Assembly: GCA_001304365.1 (NCBI GenBank)
Contig: LJNA01000056.1
Location: forward strand, 1 to 8,851
DNA length: 8,851 nucleotides
Origin: Syntrophobacter sp. DG_60
GTDB taxonomy: Bacteria > Desulfobacterota > Desulfofervidia > Desulfofervidales > DG-60
Direction: 5' to 3'
How positions within the stretch are numbered: the first letter of the stretch is position 1; the number at the start of each line of letters is the position of its first letter. The notes beneath the pieces are model-generated. The model was not told the DNA's origin. It made no database searches and saw only the letters and a program-made list of their open reading frames with translations. Positions 1 to 6,886 of this stretch are shown piece after piece. A program made the position numbers and the translations under genes.

Positions 1-538
1 CTCTTCTAATATCCTTTATTAAGGCAACGCCTTGATCATAGACAATAACCTCCAAAGACTTTTGATCTTGAGCGGTGCTTTCATAGATCCCACTCGCTAA
101 GACAGAATTATTTAAATACAGCAGAAAAGGTATGATTAATCTATCTTGCACTTTCTTTTTAAGCGGCTTTTTCTGTTTAGATATGGACTCTTGGGCCTTT
201 GGTAGAAAAGCCACTTTGCCGTCAGTCTGTAGGCGCTCAATGATTTCACTATCTGATACATCACGAATAGCAACTTGTTGCTCTATCTGAGGCAAGAAAA
301 TTGGTGGCTGATAATCAGACAAATTCCTTGGAGTCTTTATAAAAAAGGGCCAAAAAACTATTATTAGAAAGCATATAATTATTCCTCTTAGAAGGACGAA
401 TTTTTGGGAGACAAAACGGGAACTCCTCCTGAAAAGCCCTGGAGCTGATATAATCATGGAGGTTTTAACCCTTTTTCCCTGTTCCCGTTCCTTACGGATT
501 TCTTGAACCTTCCTTAGGGCATTAGCGCTTAAGCTCAT
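1..538 (-). CDS. GspB-like single-pass membrane protein of the secretion operon (3'-truncated by window edge)
   Basis: The ATG at 538-536 overlaps the gspD stop (TGA 537-535) as ATGA, and the frame stays open to base 1, giving 179 visible residues without a stop. The N-terminus reads MSLSANALRKVQEIRKERE. This resembles the short amphipathic start (MSxxxxALRKAExER-type) of GspB and related assembly proteins. A basic cytoplasmic stretch follows, then one hydrophobic segment at about residues 51-67 (GIIICFLIIVFWPFFI), then a periplasmic part with a Lys-rich linker at about 121-130 and a more ordered segment from about 133. The position directly behind the secretin gene, with translational coupling, fits an accessory that anchors or positions the secretin; in known systems GspA/GspB do this through peptidoglycan. 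The family assignment rests on the N-terminal motif, topology and context only. The C-terminal domain is outside the window, so an unrelated membrane protein is possible. Confidence 0.6.
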   Translation of the reverse strand, partial: MSLSANALRKVQEIRKEREQGKRVKTSMIISAPGLFRRSSRFVSQKFVLLRGIIICFLIIVFWPFFIKTPRNLSDYQPPIFLPQIEQQVAIRDVSDSEIIERLQTDGKVAFLPKAQESISKQKKPLKKKVQDRLIIPFLLYLNNSVLASGIYESTAQDQKSLEVIVYDQGVALIKDIRR

Positions 539-2973
539 ATATTCTCGTTTTCTATTTGAAGAAAGGAGACACGGAGGGTCCAGGCTTCTGGAAATTCCTT
601 TTTAAGTTTTTTCTCTTCTTCTAAAGCATCCCTTTTGTTTTCAAATTTCCCTATCAGCACTCGATACCAAACCGTTCCTTTAGGGATTTCTACCTTTGTA
701 ACGAAGGTTCGATAACCAGCTTTTTTAATGGCCTGAGTCCTTGCTACGGCCTTTTCCTTGCTTTGATACGATTCTACATGGATAGTATAAAAATGCGTCA
801 TTTTTGGTTTACTTTTGGTAGGTCTTTTAAATATACGATTTTGAGGTAAGCTTTTTTTCCTGTGATGCGGCTTAGAGTCGATATCCTTGGCTTTTTTAGT
901 GTCAGCTATTTTAGCCTGAGTCCTTGCTACGGCCTTTTCCTTGCTTTGATACGATTCTACATGGATAGCGTTAGAATCTATTTCTGGCTTACTTTCAATA
1001 GGTTTTTTTAATATACGATTTTGATGCGAACTCTCTTGTTCCACTCCTATGCGTTTTTTTAATTCCTCAATTTTTTCCAAGAATTCTTTATTGACAGCAT
1101 CCGCCTCTTCTCTGGTTCGTATCACACGGGGGGTAAGGGCAATTAACAATTCAGTTTTAATGGTTTTCCAAGATTTATGTCCAAAAAGGTAACCTAAAAT
1201 GGGAATATCTTTCAATAAGGGGATACCCTTAGTGGATCTTGTCTTGTCTGTCTTAAAGATGCCACCTAAGACCACTGTTTGACCACTTTGCACCACTAAA
1301 GAGCTCTTTGCTTCTCTCTTTAGAAAGGCTGGGTTTCCTGCAACAGCAGCTTTTTCTAAAACTGAACTAATTTCTTGTGTAAGATCCATCTTCACCAAAC
1401 CAGCAGAACTTATATGAGGTTTTACAGTAAGTAGAATACCTACCTCCTTATATTCTACTGAAACTTCAGTGACCTCTTCTCTATAAGCTGTTCTAGCAAT
1501 GGGCCATTCTTCACCTATTTTAATAGAGGCTTCAGTATTGTCAGTGACTAAAATAAGGGGAGTGGAGAGAATATTTACTTCAGAAATTTCAGCTAAAGTG
1601 TATATTAGGGCCCTCAATTGCCCTGGGGTAGTAAATAGGCCATAATAGAAGCCTGTGGGTGTTTCTCCTGCCCCCTCAGGTAGAGGACTTGTTATCCCTT
1701 CGCTTAAACTCACACCGCCAATATATTTTTGGCCTCGGTGTTTGATAAACCATTCCACCCCATATTCTATAGATTTAGTTAAGGTTATCTCTGTAAGCAT
1801 AGTTTCAATCATTACCTGCCTTGGGATAATATCTAACTCTTTTATTACCCTTTCAATCATATGATAATCAGGGGGTGTGGCCTTGATGATTAAAAAGTTA
1901 TTTATCTTATCTGGTATGATTACTACTTCTGCTATCAATTCTTCTGTGCCAGTAGGTGTAGGCAATACCCCTTTCTCTTTTTCTGCAGGGACAATGACCT
2001 TCCCCGGCTTTTCTTCTATCTTTTCACCAAATAACTCTTTGAGTAAATTGGCAATCTCTTCTGCATCGCCATTCTCTATGGGATAGACATAGACACGGAG
2101 TGCGGCTTCTTCTGGTTTAACATCTAATTCTTTAATCCACTTCTCAACACGATTAAGTAAATCTTCTTCCAAGGTAAGCACTAATAATGCATTCATGGAC
2201 TTAAATGGAATAAATGTAATAATTGGTCTAGCCTCTGGTTTTGCACCTTCTTCTTTAAAAATTTGTTTTAATACCGAAGACATTTCATCTACCTTTATAT
2301 ATTGCAAGGGAAACATTTTAAATTTTACTTGGGCAAATAGGTCCATATCTATCGCTTCGATTAGTGTCTTAATCTTCTCAATATCCTTTGGGTAACCCAC
2401 TACTATTAAGGTATTGGTGTATGATTCAGGAATGAGTTGTGTACCCGGGCTAAGGAGGGGTTTGATTATAGAGACTGCTTTATCAGTACGGATGTATTTA
2501 AGGGGGAAGAGGTAAATGCCAACACCCTCTTTTATTCCTACCTTTTCTGTTAGACCCGGTGCCTCCTGCTGGGGTACAATGTAATAAATACCATCCTTTT
2601 TGACTATACTGAGATTGTTTAATTTTAAGATGGCTTCTATCAATGGAAGAAGTTGTTCTTTTTTTATTTCTCCAACACTATGGATAGTGATGCGGCCAGT
2701 GACTCTTGGTGATACTACGTAAGGGGCACGAAGACCCTCTTTAATCAATACCTTTAATGCCTCATTTAAGTCCACTTGATCAAAATTTATAGTAATGCCA
2801 CTGTTTTTTGAGGGCTTAGCTGGTTGAGCACGCTGATCATCAGGCAGTTGCTCGAGCACCTCGGTCATATTATCTGAGGGCTCAAATGGCTGAGCATAGG
2901 TGACTAAATAGGTCATTAAGATTGAACAGATAATTAGAATAAAAATAAGTAGATTCTTAGATATTCTGTGCAT
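535..2973 (-). CDS. gspD: Type II secretion system secretin GspD with C-terminal SPOR domain
   Basis: Forms the outer-membrane channel of the secretion system (812 aa). Residues 1-27 are a signal peptide ending in TYA before QPF; Cys16 lacks a lipobox, so it is not an obvious lipoprotein. An N0 domain (about 59-136) is followed by three N1-type domains (about 151-213, 216-286 and 291-385); the last has a Lys/Glu/Pro-rich insert at about 316-348. The secretin core spans about 386-620 and includes the family signature VLGGIFKTDKTRSTKGIPLL followed by DIPILGYLF. In place of a simple pilotin-binding tail, a coiled, charged linker leads to a partial SPOR-like repeat (about 651-687) and a complete SPOR domain (about 727-804, with YRVLIGKF in its second half). 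SPOR domains bind glycan strands lacking stem peptides, so the channel may be anchored to peptidoglycan directly. An AGAGGGG-like purine stretch precedes the ATG, and gspM ends 25 bp upstream. The secretin assignment is secure. GspD rather than PilQ follows from the neighbours and the absence of an AMIN domain. Confidence 0.93.
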   Translation of the reverse strand: MHRISKNLLIFILIICSILMTYLVTYAQPFEPSDNMTEVLEQLPDDQRAQPAKPSKNSGITINFDQVDLNEALKVLIKEGLRAPYVVSPRVTGRITIHSVGEIKKEQLLPLIEAILKLNNLSIVKKDGIYYIVPQQEAPGLTEKVGIKEGVGIYLFPLKYIRTDKAVSIIKPLLSPGTQLIPESYTNTLIVVGYPKDIEKIKTLIEAIDMDLFAQVKFKMFPLQYIKVDEMSSVLKQIFKEEGAKPEARPIITFIPFKSMNALLVLTLEEDLLNRVEKWIKELDVKPEEAALRVYVYPIENGDAEEIANLLKELFGEKIEEKPGKVIVPAEKEKGVLPTPTGTEELIAEVVIIPDKINNFLIIKATPPDYHMIERVIKELDIIPRQVMIETMLTEITLTKSIEYGVEWFIKHRGQKYIGGVSLSEGITSPLPEGAGETPTGFYYGLFTTPGQLRALIYTLAEISEVNILSTPLILVTDNTEASIKIGEEWPIARTAYREEVTEVSVEYKEVGILLTVKPHISSAGLVKMDLTQEISSVLEKAAVAGNPAFLKREAKSSLVVQSGQTVVLGGIFKTDKTRSTKGIPLLKDIPILGYLFGHKSWKTIKTELLIALTPRVIRTREEADAVNKEFLEKIEELKKRIGVEQESSHQNRILKKPIESKPEIDSNAIHVESYQSKEKAVARTQAKIADTKKAKDIDSKPHHRKKSLPQNRIFKRPTKSKPKMTHFYTIHVESYQSKEKAVARTQAIKKAGYRTFVTKVEIPKGTVWYRVLIGKFENKRDALEEEKKLKKEFPEAWTLRVSFLQIENENI
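731..968. repeat. In-frame direct repeat inside gspD (two copies, 183 bp apart)
   Basis: Bases 731-785 and 914-968 are identical over 55 bp. They encode the same peptide, HVESYQSKEKAVARTQA, at residues 671-687 and 732-748. Weaker similarity continues on the N-terminal side: QNRILKKP at about 651 against QNRIFKRP at about 711, with AATATACGATTTTGA near both 830 and 1010. The full duplicated unit is therefore about 60-61 codons, with a one-codon length difference. The first copy has only the opening part of the SPOR domain and then diverges into a Lys/His-rich linker, while the second copy leads into the complete domain. The offset is a multiple of three, so recombination between the copies would keep the reading frame. 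Confidence 0.9.
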
Positions 2974-2998
2974 ATGCCCCTCTTACCTCTTTTTTATT

Positions 2999-3574
2999 TC
3001 ATGTTAAGATCAAACCTTCTATGGTCAGCCTAACCCGTAGTACGCTACCTTCCTTTTGAGAATTAATGTTTAAGTCTCTGATGCGTAGATTATGACGCTG
3101 TATCTCTAATTTATCTAATATTTTCAATAAGCTTTTGATATTTCCTTGTAAAACAGTGTGAATGCGCAATTGGGGATAATTACGCCATTTTGTTTCCTCG
3201 GCTCGGTATTGTATAACGGCAATTCCATTTTTCTCTGCCAGTTCATTTAAAAATTTTTGTATCTCTGTAGCCAAAGCATAGGGAGTAGGGTAGGAGAAAA
3301 AGGGGAGTAGGGTTTGTTTTTCTGTCTTTAATTTTCTTAATTCTTTTTTTGCAACATTAACTAGACCTTTTAATTTTTTCTCTTTTTGGTCCAGTAAAGA
3401 TGTTTTTTCACTGATTAGGTCTTGATTCTGTGCTTTTGTTTGATAGAGGTGGTAGAGATAAATACCTAAACCTAGATTAAATACAAGATATATACTTAAA
3501 AAAACATAATGGGAATATCTCTTTAGTAAATCCTTTAAAAAATCCAAATTCAAGAAATCTAAATTAAAGGTCAT
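2999..3574 (-). CDS. gspM: Type II secretion inner-membrane platform protein GspM (PilO-like)
   Basis: A 191-aa bitopic membrane protein. Residues 1-22 are cytoplasmic and one membrane segment lies at about 23-43. A charged coiled coil follows (about 45-88), then a compact C-terminal domain (about 95-191) with the alpha/beta pattern of the ferredoxin-like fold found in GspM/PilO. In known systems this protein pairs with GspL and links it to the pseudopilus and GspC. Its ATG (3574-3572) overlaps the gspL stop as ATGA, and GGAG stands 8 nt before the start, so coupled translation with an added ribosome site is likely. The N-terminus has a short internal repeat, NLDFL twice in ten residues. GspM and PilO are hard to separate by sequence; position after gspL and before the secretin gene supports either, and the pseudopilin genes favour GspM. 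Confidence 0.8.
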   Translation of the reverse strand: MTFNLDFLNLDFLKDLLKRYSHYVFLSIYLVFNLGLGIYLYHLYQTKAQNQDLISEKTSLLDQKEKKLKGLVNVAKKELRKLKTEKQTLLPFFSYPTPYALATEIQKFLNELAEKNGIAVIQYRAEETKWRNYPQLRIHTVLQGNIKSLLKILDKLEIQRHNLRIRDLNINSQKEGSVLRVRLTIEGLILT

Positions 3575-4884
3575 GAGGCAGGCTCCAGAGTTAAATAAAA
3601 TCTCTCTTTTCCTGTAGCTTTATTCTTAGTTATTGCTGAACTTAAACTTACATTTTTGAATAATGGGGACTTCCCCAAGATATCTACCAAGTTCAAAGCA
3701 GATTCTCCCTCCCCTCTAAGGGTTATCCTTTTGGTTCTGACATCCATATTGCTTACCCAAGCATCCTCGGGTAAAAGGCGGGTTAATTCTAAAAGGACAT
3801 CTAGGCGTGGTTTTCCATACTCGGTTTTGTAGTTCTTGAGTAAATTAATGAACTGGGTAAGATCTTCTTTTTGTTTGACTAAACCTTGGTAAAATCCATA
3901 TTTCTCTTTTACTTGTTGAATTTGTTTCTCTATTTTAGCTAAAGTAAGTTCTTGATTATGCACACTACGGTAATAAGAAAAAATAAAGATAGACAAACAG
4001 ATAGGTAAGATCAAACTCAATATGGCATAACCAGGTATTCTAAAAGCCAAACTCAATATGGCATAACTAGGTATTCTAATAAACCTCTTTAAGGGAAGCC
4101 CCTGAAATGAGGGTAGAGAACGAATATCCTGCCCGGCAATTACGCTTCCAAAAGCGAGCACATTACGATATTCAATAGTTTGATTTAATATAGCATCGCT
4201 GATGGAAGTTACCTTTGGATAATTTTCGGCAACAGACTTAAAAAATTGAGGCTTAATAGGTAAGATATCTTTGAATTCCCTGTCATCACCCACGGCTACA
4301 CTTTCGATCCAATCTTCGCCATTTTGTTTATGAGTATGAAAATATACTCCAACGTCATTAATCAATCCCAAATGTTTTATACCCTTATATAACCCCCAAA
4401 ATCCGGGGTAGACTGCTTTAACTTTGAGCCCCAATTTAGACAATTTTTCTAAAACAGGGTCTAAAAAGGTCCTTATCACATAGGCTATAATGACTATTAT
4501 CTGCCCTTGTTTCTCTCTATAAATATATCCATAATAAACCTGATCTAAATTATAAGGGATTTCGCCTTTTAAATCATAGACAATGACCTGGCTCAAACGC
4601 CTCTTTGCAACAGAGGGGTAGGTAAGGTGACTCCGCCCTAAGCAATTGTCAGCAATGACAAGGTAGGTAGCAATATTTTTTAAAGGTATTCCTAAGGATA
4701 ATTCCAATTCTTCTATTTGATTTCCAGAAAATGACTTAAGAATTTTCAACTCGTTAGGCTTTAAAAGATCTTGCTTCACCAAAACAGCGTCAAAACCTGT
4801 TTTGTGAATATAGATACCCAATCTTAGCTTAGTTTTAAGCTTTTCTCCTAATTCTAATAAAATCGCTCTTCTACCTTTTGCCAT
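3571..4884 (-). CDS. gspL: Type II secretion platform protein GspL (PilM-like + PilN-like)
   Basis: A 437-aa protein that recruits the secretion ATPase to the inner membrane. Residues about 16-245 form the cytoplasmic actin-like (PilM/GspL) domain, with GEIPYNLDQVYYGYIY matching the conserved region around the PilM 'IPF' motif. The membrane segment lies at about 280-304, preceded by a duplicated hydrophobic piece. Beyond it are a coiled coil (about 308-345) and a periplasmic PilN/GspL ferredoxin-like domain (about 355-437), containing LLPEDAWVSNMDV and LRGEGESALNLVDILGKSPLF. It thus combines what type IV pili encode as separate PilM and PilN. The gene starts 31 bp inside gspK in another frame, with no clear Shine-Dalgarno sequence, implying coupled translation. 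It ends in an ATGA overlap with gspM. The assignment rests on domain order, length and context and is strong. Confidence 0.88.
   Translation of the reverse strand: MAKGRRAILLELGEKLKTKLRLGIYIHKTGFDAVLVKQDLLKPNELKILKSFSGNQIEELELSLGIPLKNIATYLVIADNCLGRSHLTYPSVAKRRLSQVIVYDLKGEIPYNLDQVYYGYIYREKQGQIIVIIAYVIRTFLDPVLEKLSKLGLKVKAVYPGFWGLYKGIKHLGLINDVGVYFHTHKQNGEDWIESVAVGDDREFKDILPIKPQFFKSVAENYPKVTSISDAILNQTIEYRNVLAFGSVIAGQDIRSLPSFQGLPLKRFIRIPSYAILSLAFRIPGYAILSLILPICLSIFIFSYYRSVHNQELTLAKIEKQIQQVKEKYGFYQGLVKQKEDLTQFINLLKNYKTEYGKPRLDVLLELTRLLPEDAWVSNMDVRTKRITLRGEGESALNLVDILGKSPLFKNVSLSSAITKNKATGKERFYLTLEPAS
4012..4083. repeat. 36-bp tandem duplication at the gspL membrane segment
   Basis: Bases 4012-4047 and 4048-4083 are adjacent copies that match at 32 of 36 positions when read side by side. 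Each begins CAAACTCAATATGGCATAAC. On the coding strand they give RIPSYAILSLAF followed by RIPGYAILSLIL (GspL residues about 268-291). The second copy runs into the true transmembrane stretch. The first adds 12 residues of mostly hydrophobic sequence broken by an Arg. Frame is kept. Confidence 0.9.
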
Positions 4885-5693
4885 TTATTATTTTGAAAAC
4901 GTTGCCAACTAATATAAAATATATATACATTTTTAACAATCCCTTTTGTGATAAAACGATAAATAACGTTATTTTGTAACTTTAGCAAAGTTTCTCCTTC
5001 CTCCTCCTCTTCTTCTATTCCAAGGGCTTCTTTTATAGTTTTTGATGCTGATTCAGAATCTATCTTTCCTTGGGGGTTATGAATAGTAAAATATCTCCAT
5101 AACCCTGGTCTTTCCCAAAATAATTCATAATTTATTCCTCTCACTAATAGCAACTCTTCTAAACATTTAAATGGCTTATTGGGAGGAGTATAATTACAAC
5201 CCGCCTCTTGGTAATATCTATCCTCTGCCCCCTGTGGACGAATGAGCTTATCCCCATCTCGCCAATCTATAATAGAATCAGCAATGATATTTGCTGTATG
5301 TTCTGAAATATTTAAGGCCAATAATAGATTAAATATCTCATCAAAAGTAGCATTATTTAGATCTAGTTTTCCAGTTTCTGGTTCGACTCCCACCTTTAGA
5401 TTAACATCGCTTTGCCCTACTAGCTTTACCGGATGTAACTCTCCATCGGGTTGCCAAAGGTCAATGCCTTCAATAGGTTCGGTCAAATCTTGACCGACAA
5501 CTAGCATCCTTTGGGCATATGCTATTGCTGATTGGGCTATATAATAGCCTAAGAGCTTTCCTTTTAAATTAATGCTAAGTTTGGCTTGCTGTCTAACACT
5601 TTTGCTATATTGAATAGCCAAAAAGGAGATAAGAAATAAGAGCCAAAGGACAATCACAAGGATAATGCCTTGACGAGAGGTTGATTTTTTCAT
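4854..5693 (-). CDS. gspK: Minor pseudopilin GspK
   Basis: The tip subunit of the pseudopilus, 279 aa from the chosen start. The ATG at 5693-5691 is preferred because it overlaps the gspJ stop as ATGA and places a prepilin-like leader (MKKSTSRQG, then IILVIVLWLLFLISFLA) at the very N-terminus. An upstream in-frame ATG at 5723 would add ten residues before that leader. Cleavage is expected after the Gly at residue 9. Glu at mature position 5, usual in other pseudopilins, is absent, as is characteristic of GspK. The large globular domain carries DLNNATFDEIFNLLLAL, then IIDWRDGDKLIRPQGAEDRY and PNKPFKCLEELLLVRGI. These are the typical GspK region with the D-x-D/GAE-Y elements and a helix-hairpin-helix-like stretch. 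A run of six Glu and a Gly-Glu follows at about residues 225-232. It overlaps gspL by 31 bp. Together with GspJ it should form the pseudopilus tip; GspI and GspH are not in view. Confidence 0.9.
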   Translation of the reverse strand: MKKSTSRQGIILVIVLWLLFLISFLAIQYSKSVRQQAKLSINLKGKLLGYYIAQSAIAYAQRMLVVGQDLTEPIEGIDLWQPDGELHPVKLVGQSDVNLKVGVEPETGKLDLNNATFDEIFNLLLALNISEHTANIIADSIIDWRDGDKLIRPQGAEDRYYQEAGCNYTPPNKPFKCLEELLLVRGINYELFWERPGLWRYFTIHNPQGKIDSESASKTIKEALGIEEEEEEGETLLKLQNNVIYRFITKGIVKNVYIFYISWQRFQNNKWQKVEERFY

Positions 5694-6280
5694 TGAAATT
5701 TGGACTTTAATAATGGAACCCAAATCGTAGTAGTATGATGGCCCTTTTTAATCTCTGCCTTAATAGCCAAAGGTAATCTATTCTTCCAGTGGTCTTCCCA
5801 ATCAAATCTATCCCATAGACCCTTTATATCAGCCAAATAGGTTATCTTGAATGTATCTACATTCTCCAATAAGCAGATAGGTTCGATATCCTCTAAATCT
5901 CTAATGTCTTCTTCCTTAGTAAAAGGTCTTTGTTTAGTAAATATCTTTCCATCTTCATACCGAAATTCCACAACCCCAATGCCTCCAGGCACCAACCCCT
6001 GCAAAGGGGTGAAAGTAAGAAAGCTTAAGCTATTTTCATCCCCTTGAAAAAATGTCCGTTTTTCTCCTTCATGGTATATATTAAACAACTCATGCCACAA
6101 GATATTTTTTATCCCTATCAACTCTGCCATAACCTGGCCCTCGGCCTTACCTCTATCCACAGCCCGCAGCGATTGGTTTAGACTTAAGGACAGAATGAGA
6201 AATAAGGCACTGGCCAGATTAATAGCTACTAAAACCTCTATTAAAGTAAGACCATGTTTCTTGACTATATTTTCCCTCAC
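5690..6280 (-). CDS. gspJ: Minor pseudopilin GspJ
   Basis: A 196-aa type IV pilin-like protein. The N-terminus MRENIVKKHG followed by LTLIEVLVAINLASALFLI is a textbook class III leader: cleavage after Gly10, Glu at mature position 5, then a hydrophobic helix of about 20 residues. The rest is a beta-rich globular domain, with FLTFTPLQG and VVEFRYEDGKIF in the middle and a C-terminal strand ending TTIWVPLL. Length and its place directly before gspK identify it as GspJ rather than the shorter GspH or GspI. The start is GTG at 6280-6278, overlapping the gspC stop (GTGA), with AAAGGA just upstream as a closely spaced ribosome site. Processing would need a prepilin peptidase that is not encoded here. 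Confidence 0.85.
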   Translation of the reverse strand: MRENIVKKHGLTLIEVLVAINLASALFLILSLSLNQSLRAVDRGKAEGQVMAELIGIKNILWHELFNIYHEGEKRTFFQGDENSLSFLTFTPLQGLVPGGIGVVEFRYEDGKIFTKQRPFTKEEDIRDLEDIEPICLLENVDTFKITYLADIKGLWDRFDWEDHWKNRLPLAIKAEIKKGHHTTTIWVPLLKSKFQ

Positions 6281-6834
6281 TTTCCTTTAGGTCTAAACAG
6301 TTCCGGAAGATTTCTAGCAGGTGTCTTGGAAGATTCACTCTTGCGGGGTGGTCTCTTAGGCTCTTTGGAAACTTTGGGTTCAGAAATTTTTGGTACTGGA
6401 AGAGGTTTTCTAGCTGCTCTACTTTTATTCTCTAATCCTACTTCATATGTAGTACCTGCTGATTTAAACTTCACTATCTCCTTATATAAATCTATATCTA
6501 CTATCTTATATCCATTTACCTCTTCTTCTACGAGATACCACTTTGGAATCTGTTTTGGGTCATTTGGGGCAATAATTAGGGCCCGAAGATTGTCTTCTTG
6601 TTTCCACAGTCCAATCACCATTGGTAATGTTACATTGGAAGGTTCACCTTGACCTTCCTCATTTATTTCTTGACGCTGTGGAGAAAATAGATTTTTTTGA
6701 ACAATCAGGTCGTATTGACCCTGTGAAATAAGCTCCTCTTCTATTTCACGGGGCTGATCGCTCCAAACAGGCGTTATCCATAGTAAAATTATAAAAATCT
6801 TTAAAAATATCAAGCTTTTTTTAACCATTGTCAT
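6277..6834 (-). CDS. gspC: GspC-like periplasmic linker protein (homology region only, no PDZ)
   Basis: A 185-aa protein at the head of the operon. A hydrophobic segment (about residues 7-24) ends in PVWSDQ, which looks as much like a signal peptide as a GspC anchor. Then comes DLIVQKNLFSPQR (about 42-54), the 'NLF' element common at the start of GspC/PilP-type homology regions. A beta-rich stretch follows (about 69-135: LPMVIGLWKQ, LRALIIAP, YLVEEEVNGYKIVDID, IVKFKSAGTTYEVGL) that matches the repeating-strand pattern of the GspC homology region, which in known systems binds the N0 domain of the secretin. The last 45 residues are Pro/Lys/Arg-rich and probably unstructured. No PDZ or coiled-coil domain follows, so the protein is short for a classical GspC. 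Translation starts at ATG 6834 (or 6828), with AAGGA a few bases before it. Identity is by motif and position; PilP-like is the alternative. Confidence 0.7.
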   Translation of the reverse strand: MTMVKKSLIFLKIFIILLWITPVWSDQPREIEEELISQGQYDLIVQKNLFSPQRQEINEEGQGEPSNVTLPMVIGLWKQEDNLRALIIAPNDPKQIPKWYLVEEEVNGYKIVDIDLYKEIVKFKSAGTTYEVGLENKSRAARKPLPVPKISEPKVSKEPKRPPRKSESSKTPARNLPELFRPKGK

Positions 6835-6847
6835 ATCTTCCTTCTTT

Positions 6848-6878
6848 TAAACCCAAATTATACAATAATTTGGGTTTA
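6848..6878. repeat. Perfect 13-bp inverted repeat before gspC (possible operator)
   Basis: Arms TAAACCCAAATTA (6848-6860) and TAATTTGGGTTTA (6866-6878) are exact reverse complements around a 5-bp centre. Neither strand has a T-run after the stem, so it does not look like an intrinsic terminator. It ends 14 bp before the gspC start and covers the putative -10 box. It is therefore a candidate regulator-binding site, though a 5'-UTR hairpin or a chance palindrome in AT-rich DNA cannot be excluded. Confidence 0.6.
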
Positions 6879-6886
6879 TATGAAAA
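6857..6886 (-). promoter_or_regulatory. Putative sigma70-type promoter for the gsp operon
   Basis: On the minus strand, TTTTCA (6886-6881) and TATAAT (6862-6857) are separated by 18 bp. The -10 is a perfect match and the -35 matches TTGACA at four of six bases. Transcription would begin near 6850, leaving a leader of only about 16 nt before the gspC ATG. This is a consensus reading only. Confidence 0.4.

Noticed and set aside
5693..5723. Upstream ATG at 5723 as the gspK start.
   Set aside because: It would bury the prepilin leader ten residues in and lacks a ribosome site; the ATG at 5693 gives an ATGA overlap and a normal leader.
6254..6652. 132-codon plus-strand open frame opposite gspC/gspJ.
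   Set aside because: It is antisense to a protein with clear secretion motifs and to the pilin leader, and has no homology pattern of its own.
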